The notes under the pieces were generated by a model. The model had not been told where the DNA came from. It saw only the letters and a list, made by a program, of their open reading frames with translations, and searched no databases. DNA of 64,000 bases from Blastopirellula sp. (lineage in GTDB: Bacteria > Planctomycetota > Planctomycetia > Pirellulales > Pirellulaceae): positions 1 to 64,000 of the forward strand of contig NVWB01000001.1 of the NCBI GenBank assembly GCA_002733575.1. The letters run 5' to 3'. Of the stretch, positions 27,330 through 36,651 are shown one piece after another. Position 1 is the first letter of the stretch. The number at the start of each line of letters is the position of its first letter. Position numbers and translations under genes: made by a program.

Positions 27330-28388
27330 TTACTCGCGCGCCATTGCCTCAGCGTGGATCTCGAGCACTTGGGCCAGAACTTCTTCGGCGTTTTCAAGCC
27401 CCGCGGCCTTAGCTTCTTCGACCCACTGTGCCTGCAGCGAAACCGCAATTTCGGGATCTGCCCATGTAGCTAGATCTTCATCCGACATAGTTGTGACCGT
27501 CACGCCCTGCTCTTCTTGAGACGAGATAATCCGTTCCCGGTCGGCATCCAGAACACTACACATGTGCTGTTCAAATTCTTCGCTTGCTTCAAGCCAACCT
27601 CGTTTGACCTCATCAGAGAGCCCGTCCCAAAAGTCTTTCCGAACTGTGTAGGTGAATGGGACAGGCATCCAAGTCGACTCAGATACAAGAATGTGTTTAG
27701 CTTGTTCATAGAATTTCATGTTGTCGATGCCATCATAATTGGCAAGAACACCATCAATCACACCTGTTTGGAGAGAGACATAGACATCCCCCCAAGCCAG
27801 CGAAACAGGCGAAGCATTTTGAGCTTCAAGCAGCCCTAGCAACCATTTGTTACCAGCGCGCCATTTCTGGCCTTCAATCTGCGACAATTCAGTCAGCGGT
27901 GTCTTCGATGCAAATCCAAGGTGAAGCAGCGGAGTGATCATGATCACTTCGTGATTTGAGCTTTCGAGTTCTGCTTTGACAGCGGGCACGTTGTTGTACA
28001 CTTCTTTGAAGAAGTAGAGCTGGTTTGTGCATTGAGCCGGACCCTGAGGTATCGTTGCGAAGACCGATTGAGCAGCAAACTCGTTCGGGAAATATCCACT
28101 CCAGACGCCACCAAAGTCGGCTACACCATCACGCACCAAGCGGATCATGTCACCGCCGCCGCCCAATACCGCATTGAAATACGGCTGTATCTCAATCTTG
28201 CCGTTGGTCTTTTCGCTTACATCAGGAAAGTACTCTTTGAGTAGTTCCTGGCAACGAATACAACTTTCGTTGTCCCAGTCAGCATAACGTACGTTGTCCG
28301 CTAACACAGCAGTCGTAGTCATCAAGGTGGCGAAGGCTCCTGCCGCGAGTGGCGTCAAAATTCGCTTGAAGCTTGATTGTTTACCCAT
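27330..28388 (-). CDS. dctP: TRAP transporter substrate-binding protein
   Basis: A 352-residue periplasmic binding protein with a Sec signal (basic KQSSFKRI, hydrophobic core, cleavage after VLA near residue 30). IEIQPYFNAVLGGGGDMIRL, GQKWRAGNKWLLGLLEAQ with the ligand-binding Arg, and QTGVIDGVLANYDGI match DctP receptors. A CIRC pair soon after cleavage (residues ~43-46) is unusual and could form a disulfide. The ATG at 28388 has AGGGAGA upstream. First gene of the operon. Likely imports the substrate processed by the neighbouring amidohydrolases, but the ligand is unknown. Confidence 0.88.
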   Translation of the reverse strand: MGKQSSFKRILTPLAAGAFATLMTTTAVLADNVRYADWDNESCIRCQELLKEYFPDVSEKTNGKIEIQPYFNAVLGGGGDMIRLVRDGVADFGGVWSGYFPNEFAAQSVFATIPQGPAQCTNQLYFFKEVYNNVPAVKAELESSNHEVIMITPLLHLGFASKTPLTELSQIEGQKWRAGNKWLLGLLEAQNASPVSLAWGDVYVSLQTGVIDGVLANYDGIDNMKFYEQAKHILVSESTWMPVPFTYTVRKDFWDGLSDEVKRGWLEASEEFEQHMCSVLDADRERIISSQEEQGVTVTTMSDEDLATWADPEIAVSLQAQWVEEAKAAGLENAEEVLAQVLEIHAEAMARE

Positions 28389-29317
28389 AGTTATTCTCCC
28401 TGTTAGGTTCATTAACCGATTGTCTTCCCGACCTGAGGCGGCGGTAACGTCATGACGCGAGTTTCAATTTTGTGAAGCGATTGCCATGATGATGTTTGAG
28501 TGCCCCGTCGCGAGTTCCCTGCCGCTACTTCAAGAAAGCAGCTGCACTAGGTTTGAGAGTAGATGAAGAAAAGAGTGTTAGTTAATGCAATATTCATATG
28601 CCTTACCTTGGGTTTTCCAGGGGGAAGCATAGTCAGACAAAAATTGAACTCATCGATCAGTGCCAACGTCATGTGTCAACAATTGAGCTAATGGGATGAA
28701 CTGCCTTCCCTCCAAAACGCAGCTATTGTTGTGCAAACCGGTGGGGAGAAGGGAACATTCTGATGGATATCGCAATTCCCGAAATTGATTTGGGTAAAGC
28801 GGTTTGGAGCCCTGCAGGTCTGGATTGCCCAGGTGCGGTCGTATTCCGCAAGCGCATCCAGCGCTTTGCGTTGTTGAGCACCAGCACCGCCCACGGCGAA
28901 AGCTTGGGAATATGGTCTTGAATGAGTCACCAGTTTAATAAGCCCGCATCAACGCTTTCCTCAGCCTGCCTCACACTCAGCAAATCGCCAGCAGGTTACC
29001 GATGACGTTGACTTGCGACGCCGGCTGAAAATCTGTGGGCGCATGCGCAAAAGGCCAAACTTTGACGCTCTTTCACATCACGAACGTGGCGATCGAAGGA
29101 ACCTGTAGCCAGGTTTTGCGGTACCACTTCAGCTTGAGCCAAGCTGGCATTAATAACTACATGATTATAACATGTTAGGGAACAACGACTGTGCCGGGAC
29201 TCGGTTTCATTCAAGTCCCGCGATCTAGCCGGGTCAGTTTCACGCCGCGCGCTACCGGGGTGGGATGACGGGCATCCTGGTAGGTTGCGCATAGTCAATT
29301 CCTCAGAAAAGTGAGAT
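28389..29317. other. Gene-poor region with degenerate sequence
   Basis: Roughly 930 nt between the TRAP dctP start and the nhaC terminator. No frame here looks like an intact conserved gene. The only recognisable piece is a short IS110-like start at 28763. Small palindromes occur (for example GTCATGAC near 28451). The first ~150 nt presumably hold the dctP promoter. The rest looks like remnant or spacer DNA. Confidence 0.5.
28763..28921 (+). pseudogene. Possible IS110-family transposase 5' relic
   Basis: A 52-codon frame MDIAIPEIDLGKAVW...GAVVFRKRIQRFALL resembles the first ~40 residues of IS110 (DEDD) transposases, which begin with a ..GIDLAK.. motif carrying the first catalytic Asp, then VVLRKRL. 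It stops after 52 codons and nothing downstream continues the homology. A purine-rich stretch precedes the ATG. It could be chance similarity. Confidence 0.4.
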
Positions 29318-29342
29318 GACGGGCACTAAAACCGTGCCCGTC
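29308..29342 (-). terminator. Terminator of the nhaC gene
   Basis: A 9-bp perfect stem GACGGGCAC (29318-29326) / GTGCCCGTC (29334-29342) with a 7-nt loop lies 20 nt past the nhaC stop. On the minus strand it is followed by ATCTCACTTTTCT, a moderate T-tract. Confidence 0.65.
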
Positions 29343-29362
29343 GATTGCTATTTGATCGCTTG

Positions 29363-30703
29363 CTATACGAGGGCAAATCCAATCAATGCGATCGCTGCAG
29401 CGATCAGGATATATGGCAACTGAGTCAATGCGTGATCCATGGGTTCGACATCCGTTGCCGTCGCCGACAGAACGGTCGAGTCGCCATAGAAACATGCGTG
29501 AGAGCCAAATGCGCCAGCCGACACAACAGAACCAATTGTCAGTGCGGGATCAACGCCTAGTTGGGCACCTAAGGGCAACATAATTGGCAGAGCAATTGCA
29601 TACATGCCCCAAAAGCTGCCGGTGGCGAAAGCGATCAGAGCGAGAGCACCAAAGCTGACGACTGGCAACATCGCGGCAGTCATGTACGGACTTACACTGC
29701 CAATAACTAAATCAGTCAGCCCCAATGTGTCATTCACACTTTTCAGCATGAAGGATACAACGATAATGGCAATCGCGGGCAACATTCCTTTGATCCCTTC
29801 CATCGCGTAGTCGAACATCTGATTGAACGTCAGAACTTTCTGGAAACCGTAGTAAAGCAGCGTAATCACCAGCGCGACCGACACGCCCATGAGGATGTCA
29901 ATACCGAACCACCACGTGAAAAACAGCAATGAAACGATCGGAACAAAGAAGTTTGAAATTTTTGGTTCGCCCTTGAATTCCTGTTTGATTTCCAACTCAC
30001 CGCCGCGCGCACTGATCGTGCTTTCACCATTGGCGGCGCGTTGCTCTGCTTTCTTCATAGGGCCAATAACTGGGATGAGTCCCATGGCAACAGCAGGAAC
30101 CAACAAAGCCGCAGCGATCGGGTAAAGCATGTAAGGGATGGCGGAAATGTAGGTTGCCATTCCCTGGCCTTCTGCAGCAACGCCATTGGCTTCAAGCAGG
30201 CCGGATACATAAACAGCCCAAGTAGACAATGGAATTAGCACGCAGATTGGTGCCGCTGTTGTGTCAACTATGTAGGCAAGCATTGGCCGTGAAACTTTGT
30301 ACTTGTCAGTCAAACCCTTCATAGAAGAACCAACTGTCAGAGCATTCAGGTAGTCATCGATAAAAATTACCAATCCCAAAACCCAGGTTGTCAACAGTGC
30401 CGACTTGCGACTCTTTACATGATTAACCAATTTGCCGCTAAACGCCTGCGCTCCGCCCGAGTGGACTACAAGATGTGTCAATGCGCCAAACAAACTAACG
30501 GCCAACAAAATCCAGACCATGACACCATCCGCCAGAACGGATTGGGCACTATCGAGCGTTGTCTTCAGAACACCTGTTGTAGAAATCATTGCGTAACCGA
30601 CGATCACACCAGCCAACAACGGCTCAAGCGAACGTCGTGACAATACGGCTAGGACGATCACTACCAGTGTAGGCACCAACGCCAAAATTCCAGGGTTTTC
30701 CAT
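29363..30703 (-). CDS. nhaC: NhaC-family Na+/H+ antiporter-like transporter
   Basis: A 446-residue inner-membrane protein with about 11-12 helices. LGLVIFIDDYLNALTVGSSM, DTTAAPICVLIPLSTWAVY and SAGAFGSHACFYGDSTVLSA are family signatures, including the FIDDYLN motif. Known members exchange Na+ or H+, and relatives exchange malate/lactate or amines, so it may equally carry an organic solute of this cluster. Monocistronic with its own terminator and divergent from a LuxR-type regulator 244 nt away. A short charged loop (about residues 220-245) divides the helices. Confidence 0.88.
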   Translation of the reverse strand: MENPGILALVPTLVVIVLAVLSRRSLEPLLAGVIVGYAMISTTGVLKTTLDSAQSVLADGVMVWILLAVSLFGALTHLVVHSGGAQAFSGKLVNHVKSRKSALLTTWVLGLVIFIDDYLNALTVGSSMKGLTDKYKVSRPMLAYIVDTTAAPICVLIPLSTWAVYVSGLLEANGVAAEGQGMATYISAIPYMLYPIAAALLVPAVAMGLIPVIGPMKKAEQRAANGESTISARGGELEIKQEFKGEPKISNFFVPIVSLLFFTWWFGIDILMGVSVALVITLLYYGFQKVLTFNQMFDYAMEGIKGMLPAIAIIVVSFMLKSVNDTLGLTDLVIGSVSPYMTAAMLPVVSFGALALIAFATGSFWGMYAIALPIMLPLGAQLGVDPALTIGSVVSAGAFGSHACFYGDSTVLSATATDVEPMDHALTQLPYILIAAAIALIGFALV

Positions 30704-30947
30704 CTTTCCCTCCCCTATTTATCCATGGAGGCCTCGTGCTTATTAAAACACATATGTGCAGTCGCACAGCTACGGCTTCATTGCCGGTTTTCGGTCCCCA
30801 TTTGATATGGTTTAGGGATCGGCTGCATTCTGGGACAGTTCCCTCTTAGGGGTACAATTGACCAAAGGTGACTGCGGCAGGGCGGCTTTGAAATATCGAA
30901 TTACCTGATTGTGGGGTGCTCGGGATTTTCTGATCACTTGAATCGGC

Positions 30948-31853
30948 ATGCGCATGCTGCAAGAATGGGTATGCAAAAAGAGGTTTTCACGAAAGAATGG
31001 CCCATTGACCCGCCTGAAACAAATAGACGAAGCAGCATATGTTGCTCTTGCCGGCTGCGTAGACGCGATCGGGGACGCAAGTTTCCCAAGATTGCTCAGT
31101 AGCTATTGTGCGGAGCTCTGTGGCGCGAGTTCCGTCTATTTGAGCGCCTATTTTCTAGAGGAAAAACCAACGCCTCTCTACACCAACCACCACGCCGACC
31201 ACATCAACGACGCGTTAAAGGTTTACAACGACGTTGCCTACGTGCTGGATCCGTTCTTTCAGCGATTCAAGGCAGGCAAAGCCGACGAAGTGCTGACTTT
31301 GCGGGAATTTGCGCCGGACAATTTCAAGAGGAGCGAATATTATCATTTGTTCTATGACGCTATGGGCCTACATGACGAAACTGGCATGCAAGTTCGGATC
31401 AGTGATTCAGCGGCATTGTTCTTTTCCTTTGGCGTTCACGGATCGGGCAAGCGTACAAGCCCCAAACAATTAGCACGTGCATTCCCACTTGTGTCTGCAC
31501 TGGCTAAGCGGCATTGGACCGTTCTCACGCCCGAACGCACGCACGGCACCGGGCGGATGGCCGCACATCTTGAAATTGCCTTCAACAAGTTTGGTGAGTC
31601 AGTTCTGAGCCCCCGTGAAGGGGATATTGTGCGCATGATTCTTCGCGGGCATTCCAGCAAATCCATCGCGCGTCATTTTGGAAACAGCCCGGAGACTATC
31701 AAGGTGCACCGGCGTCGGGTTTACAACAAGCTTGAGATTACATCGCAGGGCCAGCTTTTATCACTTTTCCTCACGGCGTTGTCGCTTGCGCCGTTGTACA
31801 GCAATGAGGATCCACTGACCTTCGTGAAGGACAGCAAGGTGCCCGTAGTCTGA
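30948..31853 (+). CDS. LuxR-family transcriptional regulator
   Basis: A 301-residue protein. The C-terminal LuxR/GerE HTH at about 220-285 contains LSPREGDIVRMILRGHSSKS, ARHFGNSPETIKVHRRRVYN and KLEITSQGQLLSL. The N-terminal ~200 residues resemble no named sensor domain I can identify. Divergent from nhaC and convergent with the M20 gene, so it may control nhaC and the M20-cupin-oxidase operon. The start is uncertain: ATG 30948 is used, with ATG 30954 close by and the first ~25 residues poorly typical. Confidence 0.82.
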   Translation: MRMLQEWVCKKRFSRKNGPLTRLKQIDEAAYVALAGCVDAIGDASFPRLLSSYCAELCGASSVYLSAYFLEEKPTPLYTNHHADHINDALKVYNDVAYVLDPFFQRFKAGKADEVLTLREFAPDNFKRSEYYHLFYDAMGLHDETGMQVRISDSAALFFSFGVHGSGKRTSPKQLARAFPLVSALAKRHWTVLTPERTHGTGRMAAHLEIAFNKFGESVLSPREGDIVRMILRGHSSKSIARHFGNSPETIKVHRRRVYNKLEITSQGQLLSLFLTALSLAPLYSNEDPLTFVKDSKVPVV

Positions 31854-31868
31854 TTGCCAGGCGCGCTG

Positions 31869-33101
31869 CTAGGTTAGGTCAAGCCTGTCCAGAACAGCAG
31901 AAAGCAGCACATTTGCGCCAGCTTCGACCTGATGTGGTTCGGTGTATTCAGCCTCATTGTGGCTCAACCCGTCGCGACACGGAATGAAGACCATTGTTGT
32001 AGGCACCTTTCGAGCAACCATCAACGCATCGTGACCCGCACCCGAAACTATGTTGAGGCTGCTGTAGCCATGTGTTTCCACGCCCTTGCGGACAGCAGCA
32101 ATCAATTCATCGTCAAAAGCGACCACAGGCGAATGCCAGATCAGTCTGATATCGACCTCGAGTGCTTTGTATTCTTCGGCCAAATCTGCGAGCAGTTTGT
32201 TCAGCCTGTCATGCATTTCGTTCAACGTGTTTTCGTCGGGATGGCGCAAATCTATCGTCAAATCGACATGGCCGGGGACAACATTTCGACTGCCCGGATA
32301 AGCATGTATTTGGCCCATGGTTGCGCGCGCCTTCTCATCCATCCGGCCAATGTCCAGAACGCCTTGGATTAGGTTTGGTAATGCGGCCATAGGATCGCGT
32401 CGCATGGCCATTGGGAATGGCCCGGCATGCACTTCTTGACCCCGAATGCGCAGATCATACCATCGAATTCCCTGAGCACCGGTTACAACACCAATGGTCT
32501 TCCCCTCTTGTTCCAAGACTGGCCCCTGTTCAATATGCAGCTCCAGATATTCATGCATTGCCTTACCCATGGCGTGGGGAAATCCGCTGTATCCATGGCG
32601 GTCGAGCTCATCGCCGACACTGATGCCTTCTATATCTGCGACAGCCCGAATGTCGTTCAGATCAAGCATACCGGAATATACACCTGATCCCATCATCGCA
32701 GGGGCAAAACGGGCACCCTCTTCGTTCATCCAACTAGCCACTTCGATCGGTCGCATTGGTGTCCAGCCGTTGTCTGCTATGGTTCGCATTACTTCCAAAC
32801 CAGCCAACACGCCCAAAACACCATCATATTTTCCGCCTGTTGGTTGGGTATCGAGGTGGCTCCCTATAACGAGCGGCGACATGGTGTCGTCCTGACCTTT
32901 CATTCGAGCAAACATGTTTCCGATTGAATCATAGTTGATTTCAAACTCATATACTGCGCACCACCTCGCAAACAGCGCACGGCCTTCGATATCTAGATCG
33001 GTCAGTGCCTGTCGATTGCACCCACCTTTTTGAGTACCGCCAATTTTGGCGATTTCCATAAGGTCGTTCCACAAGCGGTCTGTATTGATGGTCAACGGCA
33101 T
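31869..33101 (-). CDS. M20-family Zn hydrolase (N-carbamoyl-L-amino acid hydrolase-like), second copy
   Basis: A 410-residue amidohydrolase with the same metal motifs as its paralogue at 22871: GSHLDTQPTGGKYDGVLGV, SWMNEEGARFAP, HIEQGPVLEQEG, GAGHDALMVAR and GLSHNEAEYT. The two differ throughout, so they are diverged paralogues, not a recent duplication. The ATG at 33101 has AAGGAT upstream. It is last in an operon oxidase-cupin-M20. Likely substrates are N-carbamoyl or other N-acyl amino acids. Confidence 0.88.
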   Translation of the reverse strand: MPLTINTDRLWNDLMEIAKIGGTQKGGCNRQALTDLDIEGRALFARWCAVYEFEINYDSIGNMFARMKGQDDTMSPLVIGSHLDTQPTGGKYDGVLGVLAGLEVMRTIADNGWTPMRPIEVASWMNEEGARFAPAMMGSGVYSGMLDLNDIRAVADIEGISVGDELDRHGYSGFPHAMGKAMHEYLELHIEQGPVLEQEGKTIGVVTGAQGIRWYDLRIRGQEVHAGPFPMAMRRDPMAALPNLIQGVLDIGRMDEKARATMGQIHAYPGSRNVVPGHVDLTIDLRHPDENTLNEMHDRLNKLLADLAEEYKALEVDIRLIWHSPVVAFDDELIAAVRKGVETHGYSSLNIVSGAGHDALMVARKVPTTMVFIPCRDGLSHNEAEYTEPHQVEAGANVLLSAVLDRLDLT

Positions 33102-33210
33102 GAATCCAGATATCCTTTTGTTAGCGCCCAAAAAAGAACCCACCGAATAAATCCCTTTCGGTAGGCCAAGTCACAGGGGAGAGTATGTTTGTGCCCGGCG
33201 ATATTCGGTT

Positions 33211-33567
33211 TCAGGAAGTCGAGAAAAAGTACTTTCGGAAACGATCCTTGGTTTCCCAATACCCCGTAAAGCCGCGGCGGAACAGAAAGCTGTCACCGGG
33301 CCCGTATGTTTCCGAGGCACCATCGTCGGTTGACAAAGTGACTTCCCCGCTGATTACCACACACATTTCTTCGACAGGGCGGTTTTCTATGCGTTCTTTG
33401 TAAGCACCGCATTCCCATACCCCAGCTGTCACGCCATCTTTGCTGAAAAACAGGGCCGCCTGTTCGTCCGGATCGCCGCTGACAACGTTCGCTCGATCGA
33501 CCAGACTGACATTTTCCAGTTCGCCCTTGGGTCCGTCGGGCAGCATCTTTTCCATGTATTTCGCCAT
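33211..33567 (-). CDS. Small cupin protein (DUF861/Cupin_3 type)
   Basis: A 118-residue single-domain cupin. FSKDGVTAGVWECGAYKERI, EEMCVVISGEVTLSTDDG and YGPGDSFLFRRGFTGYWET form the two cupin motifs, with Glu and Cys but few of the usual His ligands, as in the DUF861 (ureidoglycolate-hydrolase-like) subgroup. The ATG at 33567 has AAAGGAAA upstream. It lies between the FAD oxidase and the M20 hydrolase in one operon. Such cupins often accompany PuuB-like oxidases, but the activity is unknown. Confidence 0.8.
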   Translation of the reverse strand: MAKYMEKMLPDGPKGELENVSLVDRANVVSGDPDEQAALFFSKDGVTAGVWECGAYKERIENRPVEEMCVVISGEVTLSTDDGASETYGPGDSFLFRRGFTGYWETKDRFRKYFFSTS

Positions 33568-33627
33568 AAGTATTTCCTTTGTATTTAGTCTGGATTTCAA
33601 GTGTCTGAGGAGGGTGTCGCGCCGGTG

Positions 33628-34902
33628 TTACTCTTTCATTCGGTCGCGCAGCATGTAATATCGATAGGTTGCCTCGGCCCCTATTTTACCCAATGGTCCG
33701 AATGTCGACGTCAAGCGGAACCGATCGCCAAGGTTCCGATACCGATCATCACCTTCGGCGATTGCTGCGGCGATCATGTCACCAGTTATATTTGTTGCTG
33801 CAACACCATGACCGCCGTAGGCTTGGCCGAACCAAACACCTGGGCGTTCCTGGCCAATCTGAGGCATCCTGTGAGCCGACCAGCTCATCCAGCCTTGCCA
33901 CGCGAAATCAACCTTGATGCCTTCCAGTTGCGGATAGACTTTCAGCAAGTCCCCAAGCAGGATCTGATCCAAATTCTCAGGTTGGTTCAGTCCGACCGAC
34001 ACCCGGCCACCCCACATGATCCGACCATCCAAAAGCGGCCGATAATAATCAAACGCAAACCGAGTGTCATAAATTGCGTGCTGGCAGGTAAAGGCCTCGT
34101 CGCGCTGCTCTCCCAAAGGTTCGGTGACCATCACGTAGGTCGCAATTGGCAATGACGCGCGCGCCAACGGTTTGTAGAGTCCATTCAGATAGCCACCACA
34201 GCAAATTACGATTTGCCTGGCTTTGATTGTGCCATTCGGCGTGTGCACCAGTTTTGTCGGCCCGTCAGCTTCAATCCGCGTGGCAGGTGTGTTTGAAAAC
34301 AGTTGTGCGCCTTGTTTGCTGGCTTCGGAAGCCAGACCAAGCGCATATTTCAACGGGTGGAAGTGGAAAGCGTTTTTTTCTACAAGCGCACCATTGTACT
34401 GGTCAGACTTTACAATTTCGCGCAGTTGCTCCGGCTCGATATAGTCCTGCTCGACCCCAAAACTGTCAGCCATAAATCTTTGATGTTTCTTCAGGATGCT
34501 TTCATCCTTAAACCAGTTGCACATCAAAACGCCGTCCCAGACGGCTTCGCAGTCAATTTTGTATTTTTTAATCCTCTGACGGATCAGTTCAATCCCTTCT
34601 GTGGTATAGTGATAAAGCTCGCGGGCTTTTTCTTTCCCGACGGACTTGATCAAACCATGTTCGTGCAAAGAATATCCGCCAAAAGCAAAGCCACCATTGC
34701 GCCCTGAGCACCCGAACCCAATGCCTTCGGCATCAATGAGAGCGACACTTTTGTGCCCCCGTTCGACAAGCCCTAAAGCTGTGGAAAGCCCCGCATAGCC
34801 GCCCCCGATAATGCAGGTATCCACCTCAAGGTTTTCGGCCAAGGCCTGAAAATCATCTTTCCCGGTAGTGGTTTCGGCATAGTAGGTATTTGGATAACTC
34901 AT
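33628..34902 (-). CDS. puuB: FAD-dependent amine oxidase (gamma-glutamylputrescine oxidase PuuB-like)
   Basis: A 424-residue DAO-family flavoprotein. The dinucleotide fold is CIIGGGYAGLSTALGLVERG (about residues 30-50), and FGCSGRNGGFAFGGYS is the conserved SGRNGG motif of the PuuB/OrdL group. GVWFGQAYGGHGVAATN is near the C-terminus. It should oxidise a primary or secondary amine to an aldehyde, giving H2O2 and ammonia. First gene of the oxidase-cupin-M20 operon. Together with GabT, GabD and a PuuR-like regulator it supports amine/polyamine catabolism. The exact substrate is not determined. Confidence 0.87.
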   Translation of the reverse strand: MSYPNTYYAETTTGKDDFQALAENLEVDTCIIGGGYAGLSTALGLVERGHKSVALIDAEGIGFGCSGRNGGFAFGGYSLHEHGLIKSVGKEKARELYHYTTEGIELIRQRIKKYKIDCEAVWDGVLMCNWFKDESILKKHQRFMADSFGVEQDYIEPEQLREIVKSDQYNGALVEKNAFHFHPLKYALGLASEASKQGAQLFSNTPATRIEADGPTKLVHTPNGTIKARQIVICCGGYLNGLYKPLARASLPIATYVMVTEPLGEQRDEAFTCQHAIYDTRFAFDYYRPLLDGRIMWGGRVSVGLNQPENLDQILLGDLLKVYPQLEGIKVDFAWQGWMSWSAHRMPQIGQERPGVWFGQAYGGHGVAATNITGDMIAAAIAEGDDRYRNLGDRFRLTSTFGPLGKIGAEATYRYYMLRDRMKE

Positions 34903-35459
34903 TGTCGCCCCTGTCTGTCGAACCCGCTCTCAAAAAAAGAGAAGGTTAAGAAATTTCAGCCCACGTCGAACAGCGCTTTTGAGATGAAAACTACACAAAT
35001 TCTAATATGCCTTTGGAGTCCCCTTAAGGCGGTAGTGGTGCAGCGATTTTGCATCTGCCTAACTCTTTAGGGGAACTTACCTGCGGAACTTTCGGTCGAT
35101 AGACTTTGACAAAAGTTCTGCCTTTGAGAACCTCCGAACTCATCAACATAGTGATTTCTCTCTGCGTAGCTCAAAGACTTGAAGCGCCATATGGGAATGA
35201 CCAGAATTGTCCATGACAAAATGCCCGCCATTGATCTGGAAGGATTAATAAAAATGGTGTGGGCACATACTCAGTTTCAAGCTTGAAGAGTTTGCGGGAT
35301 TGCGCAACTTCTGACCCAAAAATTTTAGAACTCACGCCAATTCAATGTGCAAATATGAACACTCACCTCGAAAGAAAACAATCTTTCTGGCTCTCCGAAA
35401 CATTGAATGTAACATATATCGCGTGGCTAAATTTCGCGCATCGTGTCCGTTTGTCGGTC
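34903..35459. other. Intergenic region upstream of oxidase operon and XRE gene
   Basis: 557 nt without a convincing gene. The left part should contain the promoter of the FAD oxidase operon (minus strand). The right part is more AT-rich and leads into a small XRE gene. Short frames at 35199 and 35259 lack ribosome binding sites and family resemblance. It marks the change from catabolic cargo to the conjugation module. Confidence 0.5.
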
Positions 35460-35669
35460 ATGAATTTGAGGGACCGCGTAGCATTGAACATTCAGGATCT
35501 GAGACGCGCGCGCGATCTCAGCCAGGAAGAGCTTGCCTTACGCGCAAACGTCAGCCGTGGCCATATGGGCAAGCTCGAAAACGCCAAGTTTGCCGCTTCG
35601 TTGGACCTACTGGAACGTATTGCAGGAGCGCTCAAAGTCGATCCCTTAGAACTTTTTGCCAAACGCTAG
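35460..35669 (+). CDS. Small XRE-family HTH regulator
   Basis: A 69-residue protein that is almost entirely one HTH_3 domain: LNIQDLRRARDLSQEELALR, NVSRGHMGKLENAKFAASLD and a C-terminal KVDPLELFAKR. The ATG at 35460 directly precedes the domain. The open frame extends upstream to 35259 without protein-like sequence or binding site. It resembles C-protein-type or plasmid transfer regulators. As the first gene before the T4SS operon it is a candidate repressor of conjugation, perhaps through the dyad at 36574. Confidence 0.75.
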   Translation: MNLRDRVALNIQDLRRARDLSQEELALRANVSRGHMGKLENAKFAASLDLLERIAGALKVDPLELFAKR

Positions 35670-35747
35670 TCCCTTTCAGCCGTGTTTGATCCCGTTCAAT
35701 GGAAGATTGTTAACTCAGTGATATTGGTAATAATTGCGTAGGCTTCT

Positions 35748-35948
35748 TTGAAAATGAAACAGACAGGTTGGCCCTTTCAGGAAGGGTATGTGATGGTCGG
35801 ATTTAGTGAAGTCCACGTCTTCACTGACTATCGCTGGAACGATGGAACCGTTGTGCGGCGCTGGATGATTGACCCAAGTCAAGTTGATTTGGCAACAGTG
35901 ATCATTCGCCCATTCACTCTCGACCCCCTTGACGGGGTCGATCAATAA
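35748..35948 (+). CDS. Possible small hypothetical protein
   Basis: A 66-codon frame (MKMKQTGWPFQEGYVMVGFS...) with coding-like composition but no clear ribosome binding site and no recognised family. Its end overlaps the convergent gene at 35942 by 7 nt. May be spurious. Confidence 0.35.
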   Translation: MKMKQTGWPFQEGYVMVGFSEVHVFTDYRWNDGTVVRRWMIDPSQVDLATVIIRPFTLDPLDGVDQ

Positions 35949-36520
35949 GAAAACCACTCCGAGTGATCCATGTTGCCTTCATAGTCGCCAAACTCAACCA
36001 TGATCGATCGGACGGAGAAGCTTCCATATCCTCGCCCGATTGGCATCGCTATCACTTGCCCGCCTTCAGCGACGAACGTCGCTGGCCAGGGCGTGTGTGA
36101 CCCGTAGACTTGCAGAATATTGCGGCAGGTTCGGTTTTCACGATCGCAGGATCGAATTGTCCAGTTCCATTGCCGAGATTCCTCCCGTGACTCATAAGAC
36201 CTGCCGGTGAACCAGATCACATGTGTTCGATTGAGCCACGCGTAATCCGGCAGTGACGTATCCAGTTCCCCAATCCCGCCTGGCCCGCCCAGGGCGACCG
36301 GGACAGCCGCATAGGTGCAAATACCGAAAGGTGGCAACGACGGCCACGGCGTGATCCGCCATATCATCGTCCGGTAAGCGTGTGCGCAAACTGCACTTGG
36401 CGGAAACCCACCTGCCATACAGAGCATAATCGCGCAATCGATATCATAAGCCCGCGCTTTTTGTGGAAGCCCGACAAACGCAGCCAAACTAACCGCAAGA
36501 GCCAAAATATACCTGTGCAT
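35942..36520 (-). CDS. Exported Cys-rich protein of the conjugation region, unknown function
   Basis: A 192-residue protein with a Sec signal peptide (MHRYILALAVSLAAFVGLPQ, cleavage near ARA, residue 24). Mature part starts YDIDCAIMLCMAGGFPPSAVC, with several cysteines (also CAHAY, CTYAAV, CDRENRTCRN), suggesting disulfides in the periplasm. Trp and Pro are abundant (RITPWPSLPPFG). The ATG at 36520 has AGGAGGG upstream, while 36559 is weaker. Divergent from the T4SS operon. Probably a conjugation accessory protein, by position only. Confidence 0.72.
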   Translation of the reverse strand: MHRYILALAVSLAAFVGLPQKARAYDIDCAIMLCMAGGFPPSAVCAHAYRTMIWRITPWPSLPPFGICTYAAVPVALGGPGGIGELDTSLPDYAWLNRTHVIWFTGRSYESREESRQWNWTIRSCDRENRTCRNILQVYGSHTPWPATFVAEGGQVIAMPIGRGYGSFSVRSIMVEFGDYEGNMDHSEWFSY

Positions 36521-36573
36521 CGCACCCTCCTGAGCATGGATGCGCCGATCATCAATCATTTTGTTATATTCTG

Positions 36574-36588
36574 CAATATGTCGTATTG
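36574..36588. promoter_or_regulatory. Dyad in the divergent promoter of the T4SS operon
   Basis: CAATA (36574-36578), TGTCG, TATTG (36584-36588) is an exact inverted repeat in the 131 nt between the exported protein (start 36520) and the first plus-strand gene (36652). The place and AT-rich context fit an operator, perhaps for the XRE protein at 35460. Confidence 0.4.
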
Positions 36589-36651
36589 ACTCAATGTGTC
36601 TTTCCGCTTTAGGTCAGGCGGACTAGAAGGACTCTCACGGGGAGAGTCCAA

